A stretch of 64,000 nucleotides of DNA from JAEMQF01 sp963791595 (lineage in GTDB: Bacteria; Pseudomonadota; Gammaproteobacteria; Burkholderiales; Burkholderiaceae_C). Below are positions 53,079 to 60,931 of the stretch, piece by piece. The stretch covers positions 67,919 to 131,918 of the forward strand of contig CAWBTF010000004.1 of assembly GCA_963791595.1 (NCBI GenBank), given 5' to 3'. The translations under genes and the position numbers were made by a program. The number at the start of each line of letters is the position of its first letter. Positions within the stretch are counted from its first letter, which is position 1. The notes under the pieces are model-generated. The model had not been told where the DNA came from. It was given only the letters and a program-made list of their open reading frames with translations, and did not search any database.

Positions 53079-53510
53079 ATGCGCGCGCTCCTCGACGTGA
53101 ATGTGCTGGTTGCATTGCTCGATGCCGGGCACCTGCACCACCGCACGGCGACCGATTGGCTCGCGAGCCATTCCCGCGCCGGGTGGGCCTCTTGCCCATT
53201 GACCCAGAACGGATGCCTGCGCATTTTGTCGATGCCTGCCTATCCCAACCCGCAACCCACGGCGATGGTGGCACAACGCCTGGGAGCCGCCGCCGCCGGC
53301 CCCAGCCATCAATTCTGGCCCGACTCGTTGAGCCTGCTCGACCCGGGCAGGCTGCGCTGGGATCGTGTGCTGACCTCGCGCCAGATCACCGATGCCTACC
53401 TGCTCGCGCTGGCGCATGAGCATGGCGGACGTCTGGTGACGTTCGATCGCGGCATATCGACCGACGCCGTGGCCGGTGCGCAGAAGAAGAACCTCGTGAC
53501 GCTGAGCTGA
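53079..53510 (+). CDS. vapC: VapC-type PIN domain toxin
   Basis: A 143-residue PIN ribonuclease. Acidic residues expected in the active site are visible in LLDVNVLVALLD (Asp6), ITDAYLLALA and VTFDRGIS. TGxx-type toxins of this subgroup start exactly MRALLDVNVLVALLD and have HHRTATDWLASH. Paired with the antitoxin before it, it forms a complete and apparently intact type II TA module. Confidence 0.9.
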   Translation: MRALLDVNVLVALLDAGHLHHRTATDWLASHSRAGWASCPLTQNGCLRILSMPAYPNPQPTAMVAQRLGAAAAGPSHQFWPDSLSLLDPGRLRWDRVLTSRQITDAYLLALAHEHGGRLVTFDRGISTDAVAGAQKKNLVTLS

Positions 53511-53541
53511 GACCTCCATTCTTCCTGCGATCGAGCCCACC

Positions 53542-54746
53542 ATGCAGCAGCCCTTCCTGCCCTTCGCCCTGCCCGACATCGGCGACGAAGAGATCGCCGA
53601 GGTGGTCGACACGCTGAAATCCGGCTGGGTGACCACGGGCCCGAAGGCGAAACGATTCGAAGACGACTTCGCCGCTTTTCTCGGCGCACCGGGCCTGCAC
53701 GCGCTGGCCGTCAATTCGGCGACCGCCGGGCTGCACCTGGCGCTGGAAGCGCTGGGCATCGGCCCGGGCGACGAAGTCATCACGACCACGCACACCTTCA
53801 CCGCCACCGCCGAAGTGGTGCGCTACCTCGGTGCCGATGTGGTGCTGGTCGACATCGACCCTGCAACGCTGTGCATCGATGTGGACGCCGTCGAAGCCGC
53901 GATCACGCCGCGCACGCGCGCCGTGATGCCGGTGCACTACGGCGGGTTGGCGGCCGACATGCCGCGCCTGCTCGCGCTCGCCAAGCGGCGCGGATTGGCC
54001 GTCGTCGAAGACGCCGCGCATGCGCTGCCCACCACCTGCGGCGGGAAACTGATCGGCACCCTGGACAGCGACGCCACCGTCTTCAGCTTCTACGCCAACA
54101 AGACCATCACCACCGGCGAAGGCGGCATGGTCGTGACGCGCAGCGAGACACTCGCGCGGCGCATGAAGACGATGCGCCTGCACGGCATGAGCCGCGACGC
54201 GTTCGACCGCTTCACGGCCAGAAGTGCCGAGCTGGTACTACGAGATCGTCGCGCCGGGGTTCAAGTACAACTTGACGGACATCGCGGCGGCGCTGGGGCA
54301 TGCAGCAGCTCAGGCGTGCGAACGCCTTTCAGCGCCGGCGTGCCGAGATCGCGGCGTGGTACGACCAGGCGCTGGCCGGCCTGCCGCTTGCAGTTGCCGC
54401 CCGAGCCCAGCGCCGGGGACATGCATGCCTGGCACCTCTACGTGGTGCGCCTGGCCGACGCGGCCCCGATCGCGCGCGACGCGTTCATCGAGCGGCTGTT
54501 CGCCGCAGGCATCGGCTGCAGCGTGCACTACATCCCGCTGCATCTGCAGCCGTATTGGCGCGACCGCTATGCGCTGACGCCGCACGGTTTCCGCACAGCC
54601 AACACGCGTTCGAGCGGCTGGTCAGCCTGCCGATCTACCCGCGCATGGCCGAAGCCGACGTGCAGCGCGTCGCGAGTGCCCTTCGGGAGGCCTTTGCGGG
54701 CGCATGGCCAAGCGCGGGCTCGACCTGGTGCGCGGCGTCGGCTTGA
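53542..54746 (+). CDS. DegT family aminotransferase, PglE-like, four frameshifts
   Basis: Reconstructed UDP-4-amino-sugar transaminase. The first frame (53542 to about 54220) is clean: FLPFALPDIGDEEIAEVVDTLKSGWVTTGPK, EDAAHALPTTCGGKLIG and the Schiff-base Lys187 in FSFYANKTITTGEGG. The frame then changes near 54220, 54300, 54395 and 54600; the last is a lost C in an expected TTCCCG. Matching pieces in order are YYEIVAPGFKYNLTDIAAALG, RRRAEIAAWYDQAL, MHAWHLYVVRLADAA with IGCSVHYIPLHLQPYW, and HAFERLVSLPIYPRMAEADV. Next to a PglC-like transferase it fits the bacillosamine pathway. Confidence 0.82.
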
Positions 54747-55326
54747 TGTTGCTCGCGCCGCTGTTCGCAGTGATTGCACTCGCGATCAAGGTCGACTCGC
54801 CGGGCCCGGTGTTCTTCCGCCAAGAGCGTGTCGGCAGGCATGGCCGGCCGTTTCGAATCTTCAAGTTCCGCACGATGGGTGGCCGACCCAGCGCAACCCG
54901 GTGCGGCCAGTTCACCGCGGCGGGCGACCCGCGCATCACGCGCGTCGGCGCGTTGCTGCGCCGAACCAAGCTCGACGAGCTGGCGCAACTTATTGACGTG
55001 TTGCGCGGCACGATGAGTCTCGTGGGCCCACGCCCCGAAGTGCCGCGCTACGTCGCGCACTATCCGCCGGAGTGGCGCGAGCGGCTGTCAGCGTTCGCCC
55101 GGGGATCACCGATCCGCTTCGATTGCGTACCGCGATGAGGCCGAACTGCTCGCCCGGGCCGCCGACCCCGAACGCGAGTACGTCGAGGTGATCCTGCCCA
55201 CCAAACTGCGCTACGCCCTGCACTATGTCGACGAACCCACGATCGCCAACGACCTTCGCGTGCTCGGCCTCACGCTGCGTACCGTTGCCCCCTCGCTACC
55301 TCTGTCCCGGAGCACCTTCGCCATGA
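54704..55326 (+). CDS. PglC-type undecaprenyl-phosphate sugar transferase, frameshifted
   Basis: Monotopic phosphoglycosyl transferase that starts the repeat unit by moving sugar-1-phosphate to undecaprenyl phosphate. The start KRGLDLVRGVGLMLLAPLFAVIALAIKVDSPGPVFFRQERVG (split over the re-entrant helix) and FKFRTM, LDELAQLIDVLRGTMSLVGPRPE are diagnostic. Downstream, lost G residues near 55093 and 55117 and an extra C in CCCCC at 55288-55292 restore RPGITDP, then AYRDEAELLARA and a stop overlapping the next ATG. About 206 residues, the small PglC form. Confidence 0.82.
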
Positions 55327-56154
55327 ACGACAGCAAACTCTGGCCCTGGCTCGACCAGGCCATGTCGGCACTGCAGTCCGCGCAACCGCCTTTGGGCGAC
55401 GCTGGCGGACGCGTTGTTGATCCTGGGCTGCTGGCACTTCACCTACCTGTTTCGGCTCGGTTTCGAGCGCTGGCAGCCCGGCCGCGGCTGGTATGACGAC
55501 TATGTGTCGATCGGCGTCGTATTGGTCTACCTGATCCTGCTCGCACTGACGGGCGTGCCTCGTGGACCCTGGCGCTTCTTCGGCCTGGACGACGCGAAGC
55601 GCATCGCGGTGGCTTGCTTCCTTGCGGGGATGGTCTGCGCGGTGGCGATCCTGATGGCGCAACTCAGCCAGGTTGCGCGCGCCGTGCTGTTGCTGCACCC
55701 GCTGTTTTGCATCTTCGCGCTGTCGCTTGCACGCATGGCCTACCGCATGCTTTGGGAGCACGCGCATGCCGTGGTTCAGGGCGATGCGGGCGAGCCGCGC
55801 CGGGCCATCGTTCTGGGTGCCGGCGACGCGGCCCGGCGCCTGATCTCGACGATCGATGGCCGGGACGGATGGAACATGATCGCGCTGCTCGACGATGACC
55901 CCGCCAAGCAGCGCCTGCGCATCGGTGGCGTCACCGTGCAGGGGCGCATCGCCGACCTCACCTTGCCCCATGTGCTGGCCGGTGCCACGCATGTCATTGT
56001 GGCTCTGCCTGACGATGACACGCAGCGTGATCGCGCGATCCTGCTGGCGCGCAAGACCGGCCTGAAGGTGATGAGCGTGCCCGGCGGCGCGGAACTGCAA
56101 TCGGAATACGGCGACGTCGATTCAGAGGCCGTGGGGCGCGAGCAGCGCCCCTGA
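55323..56154 (+). pseudogene. N-terminal half of a WbpM/PglF-type 4,6-dehydratase
   Basis: About 276 residues, with one frameshift near 55390. It starts MNDSKLWPWLDQAMSALQSAQ and continues in the next frame with ADALLILGCWHFTYLFRLGFERW, further membrane helices, and the first Rossmann-like domain (RRAIVLGAGDAARRLISTIDG, then ATHVIVALPDDD). It ends at SEAVGREQRP, which matches the GRE-P boundary just before the SDR catalytic domain. The whole catalytic domain is missing: two bases later a fragment of another wbpM 3' end begins on the opposite strand. As read it cannot be an active dehydratase. Confidence 0.75.
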
Positions 56155-56155
56155 T

Positions 56156-56288
56156 CTACCGGCGCGCCAGCGCTGGCGAGACCTCGGCGTTCACCTCGTC
56201 GGCAGGCCGAAACTCGGGAACCAGGTTGCGGATCTGGCGAAGCAGCACTTCGCCATCGTCGCCGTCGCATGCCTGGTCAGCGACGCAT
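56156..56288 (-). pseudogene. duplicated 3' tail of wbpM
   Basis: About 133 bases closely matching the last 44 codons of the wbpM gene at 56947-57080, in the same orientation, including the stop codon. The last residues read QIRNLVPEFRPADEVNAE then VSPALARR and TAG, against ASAALARR and TAG in the full copy. One base is missing near the upstream end. It begins four bases from the DUF5615 toxin stop. Confidence 0.85.
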
Positions 56289-56292
56289 CACG

Positions 56293-56652
56293 TTACTCCC
56301 GGATGCGAACTCGGTTTTCGTCGATGACCCAGAGCTGGTTGGTCGTGCGCTCTACTGCGGAAAGCCTGATGCCCGCGAGCGCCAGATTCAGCACGGCACC
56401 GAAGCTTTGCTCCGATGGCCTGAGAACCCAGATGCCACGATGGCTGCCAGGAGGGTAGGCTCTGATGTCCGCGAAATCCAGGTCGAGTGTAATCAGTATG
56501 CGATCTTCGGCGCTGCACGCAGCCAGCAGTGCGGGATCCGCAACCCCGGCAAGCCCTTCGGACAACGCAGTCTCAACGTCGTTGCCAAGATCACGCAAGG
56601 CGGGTTCGACCCTTCGAGGAAGGTTTTCGTCGAGTTTGAATCGAAGGGGCAT
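56293..56652 (-). CDS. DUF5615 family PIN-like toxin
   Basis: A 119-residue PIN-like protein. KLDENLPRRVEPALRDLGNDVETA is the DUF5615 start and LITLDLDFADIRAYPPGSHRGIWVLR carries the acidic active-site strand. It is encoded 9 bases after a DUF433 protein, its usual antitoxin partner. Both genes appear intact. The module sits between the wbpM 3' end and a second copy of that 3' end. Confidence 0.88.
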   Translation of the reverse strand: MPLRFKLDENLPRRVEPALRDLGNDVETALSEGLAGVADPALLAACSAEDRILITLDLDFADIRAYPPGSHRGIWVLRPSEQSFGAVLNLALAGIRLSAVERTTNQLWVIDENRVRIRE

Positions 56653-56661
56653 GCGGCTCTG

Positions 56662-56889
56662 CTACGCGGGCACTGGAACGATCCTCTCACGAGCCAAATC
56701 AGCGGCGTAGCCAATGGCGGCAGGGATGTGCTCTGGCTTGAGAGTTGGGTACTCATCCAGAATGGTCGCAGGGGATTCGCCTGCCGCTAAATTGTCTAGA
56801 ACCACCGACACCGGTATTCGCGTGCCTCGAAAGCACACTGCCCCGTGCATGATCGCGGGGTCTGCTGTGATGTGCGGCTTCCAGTCCAT
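56662..56889 (-). CDS. DUF433 family antitoxin
   Basis: A 75-residue protein with the DUF433 signature HITADPAIMHGAVCFRGTRIPVSVVLDNLAAG (in blocks) and ILDEYPTLKPEHIPAAIGYAADLARE, a winged-helix-like fold. DUF433 proteins are the antitoxin partner of DUF5615 toxins. It starts 57 bases after the wbpM stop on the same strand. Confidence 0.88.
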   Translation of the reverse strand: MDWKPHITADPAIMHGAVCFRGTRIPVSVVLDNLAAGESPATILDEYPTLKPEHIPAAIGYAADLARERIVPVPA

Positions 56890-56946
56890 GACAACCTCGA
56901 CAGCGTTGATCGTGGACCGATGTTAACTGCGCGCTCGTGGTCGGCG

Positions 56947-58880
56947 CTACCTGCGCGCGAGCGCCGCCGAGGCCTCGGCGTTCACCTCGTCGGCCGGGCG
57001 GAACTCGGGCACCAGGTTGCGGATCTGGCGCAGCATCGACTCGGCGTCGTTGCCCTCGCAGGCCTGGCGCAGCGACGCAAGCATCTTGTCGAGCAGCGCC
57101 GGGTCGATGTGGCGCTCGCGCGCGCACAGGATGCGCGGGTGGCCGCTCGGGACCACGTCGTCGCCGATCAGCAGCTCCTCGAACAGCTTCTCGCCCGGGC
57201 GCAGGCCGACGGCCTTGATCTCGATGTCGCCGTCCGGGTTGCTCGGCCGTCTTCTCGGTCAGGCCGGACAGGCGGATCATCGAGCGCGCCAGGTCGGCAA
57301 TGCGCACCGGCTCGCCCATGTCGAGCACGAAGACCTCGCCGCCCTTGGCCATCGCGCCGGCCTGGATGACGAGCTGCGCCGCCTCGGGGATCAGCATGAA
57401 GTAGCGAATGATGTCCGGGTGGGTGATCGTGACCGGGCCGCCGGCCTGGATCTGGCTGCGGAACAGCGGCACCACCGAGCCCGACGAGCCGAGCACATTG
57501 CCGAAGCGCACCATCGAGAACACGGTGCGCGCCCGCGAGCGCAGCGCCGCGGCCTGGAACGACCAGCTCGGCGACGCGCTTGGAGGCGCCCATCACATTG
57601 GTCGGGCGCACCGCCTTGTCGGTGGAGATCAGGACGCAGGTCTCGACGCCCGGCGTCGAGCGCCGCGCGCGCCACGTTCAGCGTGCCGAACACGTTGTTG
57701 CGCACGCCCTGCTGCATGTTCGCTCTCGACGATCGGCACATGCTTGTAGGCGGCGGCGTGGTAGATCGTCTGCACGCCGTGTTGCGTTGCATCAGCGCGC
57801 GCAGCAGGGCCTCGTCGAGCACCGAGCCCAGGCAGGCGACGATCTCGATGCCAGGCGCCGCAGGCCGCAGCTCGTGGTCGACGGTGTACAGCGCGAACTC
57901 CGAGTGGTCGAGCAGCACCAGCTTGCTTGGCCGCTGCGACACGATCTGGCGGCACAGCTCGCCGCCGATCGAGCCGCCGGCGCCGGTGACCATGACCACC
58001 TTGCCGGCGATGTTGCGCGCGAACAGGGCCGGGTCGGGCGGCACCGCGTCGCGGCCGAGCAGGTCGGCGACGTCGACTTCGCGGATGTCAGACACGCTCG
58101 GCGCGGCCGTCGACCATCTCGAACAGGCTCGGGAAGGATCTTCACCGGCAGCCCCGCGCCTTCAACGCGCTGGATCAAGCGGCGCTTCTGCGCCGTGCTC
58201 GCCGAAGGAATGGCGACGACGATCTGTGCGACGTCGTGGCGGAACACCGCCTCGGGCAGGTTCTCCGGCGAATAGACTCTCAGCCCCGCCACCGTCTTGC
58301 CTTGCAGATCGCGGCGGTCGTCCAGGAAGCACATCGGCTTGTACTCGGTGCTGAACTGCATGGCTCGCGACAAGCTGCACGCCCGCGTCGCCCGCGCCGT
58401 AGATCGCGGTGGCCAGGCGCAGCTGGCCCGGCTTGCCTGAGCCCGCGCCGCAGCAGCGCGCGCGCGACGAAGCGCGAGGTCACGACGTAGGCAAAGGCGA
58501 CGAACCAGAAGATCAGCAGCGCCGAACGCGGCACGCAGCTGGACTTGGAACAGCAGAGCCAGCGCAAAGACCAGCAGCACGACGGCAGCCAGCGCGCTGC
58601 TCGCGGCGACCAGCACGCGCAGGTCGATGTAGCGCAGCACCGCGCGGTACAGGCCGGCCAAGCCGAGGACCGGCAATGTCAGAAGCGCAAGGGTCAACTG
58701 GACGTCAAGCGCGGTGTCCAGTGCCGCTTCAATCGAGCCGAGCCGGAACGCGACCGAAGCGATCATGCAAAGCGGGAGAAACAGCGCATCGCCGCCGATC
58801 ATGACCCAGACCTTGGTGCGGGGCGAAAGCTCGGAGAGCCAGCGGGCGATTGAACGGGAGTCATGGAAACGAATTGTCAC
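56947..58880 (-). pseudogene. wbpM: WbpM/PglF-type UDP-HexNAc 4,6-dehydratase, many frameshifts
   Basis: Full-length family member in content but broken by about nine frame changes. In order: membrane helices (DALFLPLCMIASVAFRLGS, LIFWFVAFAYVVTSRFVARALL), the first Rossmann-like domain (YKPMCFLDDRRDLQGKTVAGLRV), IREVDVADLLGRDAV, and the SDR domain with VMVTGAGGSIGGELCRQIV. Then come IYHAAAYKHVPIVE, the catalytic MGASKR, FSMVRFGNVLGSSGSVVPLF, and the C-terminal LVPEFRPADEVNAEASAALARR. The first frame opens at a GTG (58880). It would convert UDP-GlcNAc to the 4-keto-6-deoxy sugar feeding the wbpV- and pglE-like steps. The label pseudogene means broken as read; base-call errors are not excluded. 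Confidence 0.85.
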
Positions 58881-58885
58881 ACCGT

Positions 58886-58962
58886 GTGTCGTTGCCGACC
58901 ACGTCATTCGGAGCGACATGTTGCGCTCCGCTGACGACGGCGCCGATCTGGCGAAATGCACC
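58886..58962 (-). pseudogene. duplicated 3' tail of pglD
   Basis: About 77 bases matching the end of the pglD gene at 60374-60450, with roughly nine of ten bases identical over the best part, same strand. It encodes GAFRQIGAVVSGAQHVAPNDVVG, against GAFLKIGAVVGGAQHVAANAVVG in pglD. It starts four bases after the mazF remnant stop and runs into the start of wbpM. Confidence 0.85.
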
Positions 58963-58965
58963 CCG

Positions 58966-59163
58966 TCACTCAAACAGCGTCATCAATCGCCCTATGGCGT
59001 CATCGGTCACTTCCTGCGGTGCTCGCTCGGTCTTCTTCGCCTTGCGCGCATCCGAGGTCCATCATTCGAACTTTGTTCACGAGCGCAACGCCCTGCGTCT
59101 TGCAGCCGGTGCCCGACAAAGACACCGCACCCTCACGATGTCGCCGCGCTCGAATACCGCCAT
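58966..59163 (-). pseudogene. mazF: mazF toxin remnant with internal deletion
   Basis: The ATG overlaps the mazE stop (TGATG). It encodes MAVFERGDIVRV, the MazF start, then the sequence jumps, in another frame, to SGTGCKTQGVALVNKVRMMDL and, after another frame change, ARKAKKTERAPQEVTDDAIGRLMTLFE, the MazF C terminus. Some 40-50 central residues are missing, so no active toxin is expected. Confidence 0.75.
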
Positions 59164-59414
59164 CACCAAGCCTCCTGTCCGGCCAGGCGAGTGTTGTCCC
59201 AGAGGGCGAGGTCGGCAGGCGGCGGCGCCTTCAGGTCGCACCGGGCCAGCAAGTCGACCAATCTGTGCCGGCGCTTCGGCGCGAGCGTAATCCGGCCGTC
59301 AGGCGTGGAATCCAAAGTCATCGATTGACCCGCCTTGAGGCCCAGGTTCTTGAGCACCGCCTGCGGGAGCGCCAAAACCGTGCTGTTGCCGTACTTGCGA
59401 AGAACCACGTCCAT
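59163..59414 (-). CDS. mazE: MazE-type AbrB-fold antitoxin
   Basis: An 83-residue protein with the swapped-hairpin AbrB DNA-binding start MDVVLRKYGNSTVLALPQAVLKNLGLKAGQSMTL (in blocks) and a C-terminal toxin-binding tail ALWDNTRLAGQEAW. The start at 59414 has AGAGG nine bases upstream; ATGs three and eleven codons earlier are less well placed. The antitoxin is intact while its toxin is deleted. It is divergent from the CopG-type gene at 59601, with 186 bases between them. Confidence 0.82.
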   Translation of the reverse strand: MDVVLRKYGNSTVLALPQAVLKNLGLKAGQSMTLDSTPDGRITLAPKRRHRLVDLLARCDLKAPPPADLALWDNTRLAGQEAW

Positions 59415-59600
59415 CGTTGCCATCCTCTGCTGTTCAACACTGTTCAACGGACTCTAGGGATGCGTGCGAAGTTCGTCAAACTCGCGAGGGACGCACGACG
59501 GCGCGCGCCTTGCCTACCGTCTGAAGAGCAACCACTTCGGCGTCTTGAACCGGACGATACTCCAGCAGAACAGCACGTAGCATCGCGAAGGAGTCTGATG

Positions 59601-59915
59601 ATGTCTAAGCTGGATCCCTATGAACTCAAAGTCCTTCAGGCCTACGAGTCGGGCAAGCTCAGGCCGACTGCAAGCAAGGCGGAGTTGCAGCGTATGCGCG
59701 CCGCGGCCAGGGCTACCGCGATCAAGGACAAGCGGGTGAACATTCGACTGTCCTCAGTCGATCTGCTCGATATTCAGGCTAAGGCACTTGAACAAGGCAT
59801 GCCATACCAGACGCTGATCGCCAGCGTGCTGCACAAGTTCGTCACTGGCAAGCTTGCAGAGAAGGAACTCCCTCCGTCCAGCGCTGGGCGACGCCTAACG
59901 CATCGCTCGAGCTGA
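59601..59915 (+). CDS. CopG-type antitoxin, partner not intact
   Basis: A 104-residue protein. LDPYELKVLQAYESGKLRPTASKAELQRMRAAARATAIKDKRVNIRLSS (in blocks) and DIQAKALEQGMPYQTLIASVLHKFVTGKL match the CopG antitoxin family of type II TA systems. AAGGAG lies 7 bases before the ATG. The usual toxin would lie upstream. The preceding 150 bases keep only a short open stretch (AYRLKSNHFGVLNRTILQQ, then stop) that may be its tail, so the antitoxin looks orphaned. The last dozen residues are probably not native. Confidence 0.75.
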   Translation: MSKLDPYELKVLQAYESGKLRPTASKAELQRMRAAARATAIKDKRVNIRLSSVDLLDIQAKALEQGMPYQTLIASVLHKFVTGKLAEKELPPSSAGRRLTHRSS

Positions 59916-59940
59916 GCGCCACACATCCGACCGCGCTGCG

Positions 59941-59998
59941 CGAGCAGCATCATCAGCACGCACATCGAGGCCAGGCCGTTGAAGCCGTGGATGATGTC
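59941..59998 (-). pseudogene. fragment of a WecA/MraY-type transferase gene
   Basis: One minus-strand frame reads IIHGFNGLASMCVLMMLLAQ, close to the conserved (D)GFNGLA loop and following helix of polyprenyl-phosphate GlcNAc-1-phosphate transferases. It differs from the corresponding loop of the intact gene at 60932 (MDGIDGIA), so it derives from another member. It is joined directly to a truncated relE. Short, so tentative. Confidence 0.45.
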
Positions 59999-60117
59999 GG
60001 ATCGGACGCACGCGCCACCTTCTCGTCGTGGAAATTCAGAATGCCGCGCGCCGCCTGCGGATCGACCTTGCCCAGCGCCATCCGCGCGCCGGCCGGAATC
60101 TCAACGCGCCAAGCCAT
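59953..60117 (-). pseudogene. relE: truncated relE toxin
   Basis: The ATG overlaps the relB end by 17 bases. About 40 RelE-like residues (MAWRVEIPAGARMALGKVDPQAARGILNF, then HDEKVARASDP) are followed by unrelated residues and a stop. The C-terminal half with the catalytic residues of RelE is absent, replaced by a WecA-like fragment. Confidence 0.7.
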
Positions 60118-60325
60118 GCGCCTTCATCACCTCGGCCAGCGGCAAGGGCTTGGATCGCCCAGCCCGGACTTTGGCGAGCTCGGCTTCCGCGAGGTAGAGG
60201 TCTTCGAGGTCATCGATGTGCTTTTCGATGGCTTCGCGGGCATAGAACGTTTTGGTGCGACCGGTGCGCTCGGCCGGGACTGCCAAGCGTTCTTCGATCT
60301 CGGCGGACAGGCGGATGGCGAGCAT
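60101..60325 (-). CDS. relB: RelB-type ribbon-helix-helix antitoxin
   Basis: A 74-residue protein. MLAIRLSAEIEERLAVPAERTGRTKTFYAREAIEKHIDDLEDLYLAE (in blocks) is a ribbon-helix-helix domain of the RelB/StbD type. The C-terminal helix RSKPLPLAEVMKAHGLAR is the toxin-binding part. It is intact although the adjacent relE is cut short. It lies 41 bases after the pglD stop on the same strand. Confidence 0.82.
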   Translation of the reverse strand: MLAIRLSAEIEERLAVPAERTGRTKTFYAREAIEKHIDDLEDLYLAEAELAKVRAGRSKPLPLAEVMKAHGLAR

Positions 60326-60366
60326 GGTGGAGGTTCCCGGTTTTGAGTCGAGCGATCCGGATGGGG

Positions 60367-60930
60367 TCAGGCAAGCGTGCTGCCGACCACGGCATTCGCA
60401 GCGACATGTTGCGCTCCGCCGACGACGGCGCCGATCTTCAGGAATGCGCCTTCATCGACCACGCCGCCACCCCCGACACACGCTCGAATGCCGATGTGTG
60501 CAAACGCGCCGATCTGCACATCGTGGTCGAGCACCGCACCAGCATTGATGATTGCGCCGTCGCCCACCCGCGCCGCGCAGCCCACATTCGCACCGGCCAT
60601 CACGATCACGCCGGGGCAGAGACGCGCGGAAGGCGACACGAGAGCCTGCGGGTGGATCACGATCGCGATCTCGAAGCCAACCCGGCGAGCCAATTCGAAT
60701 GCATGGCGGCGCACGCGGTTGTCGCCGATCGCGATGATCGCCGCTTGCGCCTGCGCGCGCAACGATTCGAGCTGATCGAGCGATCCGAGTACCGGGTACG
60801 CTCCTACTTCGGCCACGCCGGGCCAGCGGTCGTCGACGAAGCCGACAACGCGGTAACGCTCACCGAGCTGCACCGCTTCGGCCACGGCGCGGCCGAAACC
60901 GCCTGCGCCGACCACGAGCAAATCAATCAA
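60367..60930 (-). CDS. pglD: PglD-like sugar acetyltransferase
   Basis: A 187-residue N-acetyltransferase with the PglD N-terminal nucleotide-sugar domain (LLVVGAGGFGRAVAEAVQ, GFVDDRWPG) and left-handed beta-helix repeats (VSPSARLCPGVIVMAGANVG, IINAGAVLDHDVQIGAFAHI). PglD acetylates the 4-amino group of UDP-4-amino-sugar in bacillosamine synthesis. The protein ends about 20 residues short of the usual length, close to where a TA segment begins, so its true end may have been altered. It starts one base after the wbpL-like gene. Confidence 0.87.
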   Translation of the reverse strand: MIDLLVVGAGGFGRAVAEAVQLGERYRVVGFVDDRWPGVAEVGAYPVLGSLDQLESLRAQAQAAIIAIGDNRVRRHAFELARRVGFEIAIVIHPQALVSPSARLCPGVIVMAGANVGCAARVGDGAIINAGAVLDHDVQIGAFAHIGIRACVGGGGVVDEGAFLKIGAVVGGAQHVAANAVVGSTLA

Positions 60931-60931
60931 A

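Noticed and set aside
52744..53541. vapBC as a third TA module with duplicated flanking gene end
   Set aside because: The methyltransferase tail before vapB does not reappear after vapC, so this module shows no target duplication.
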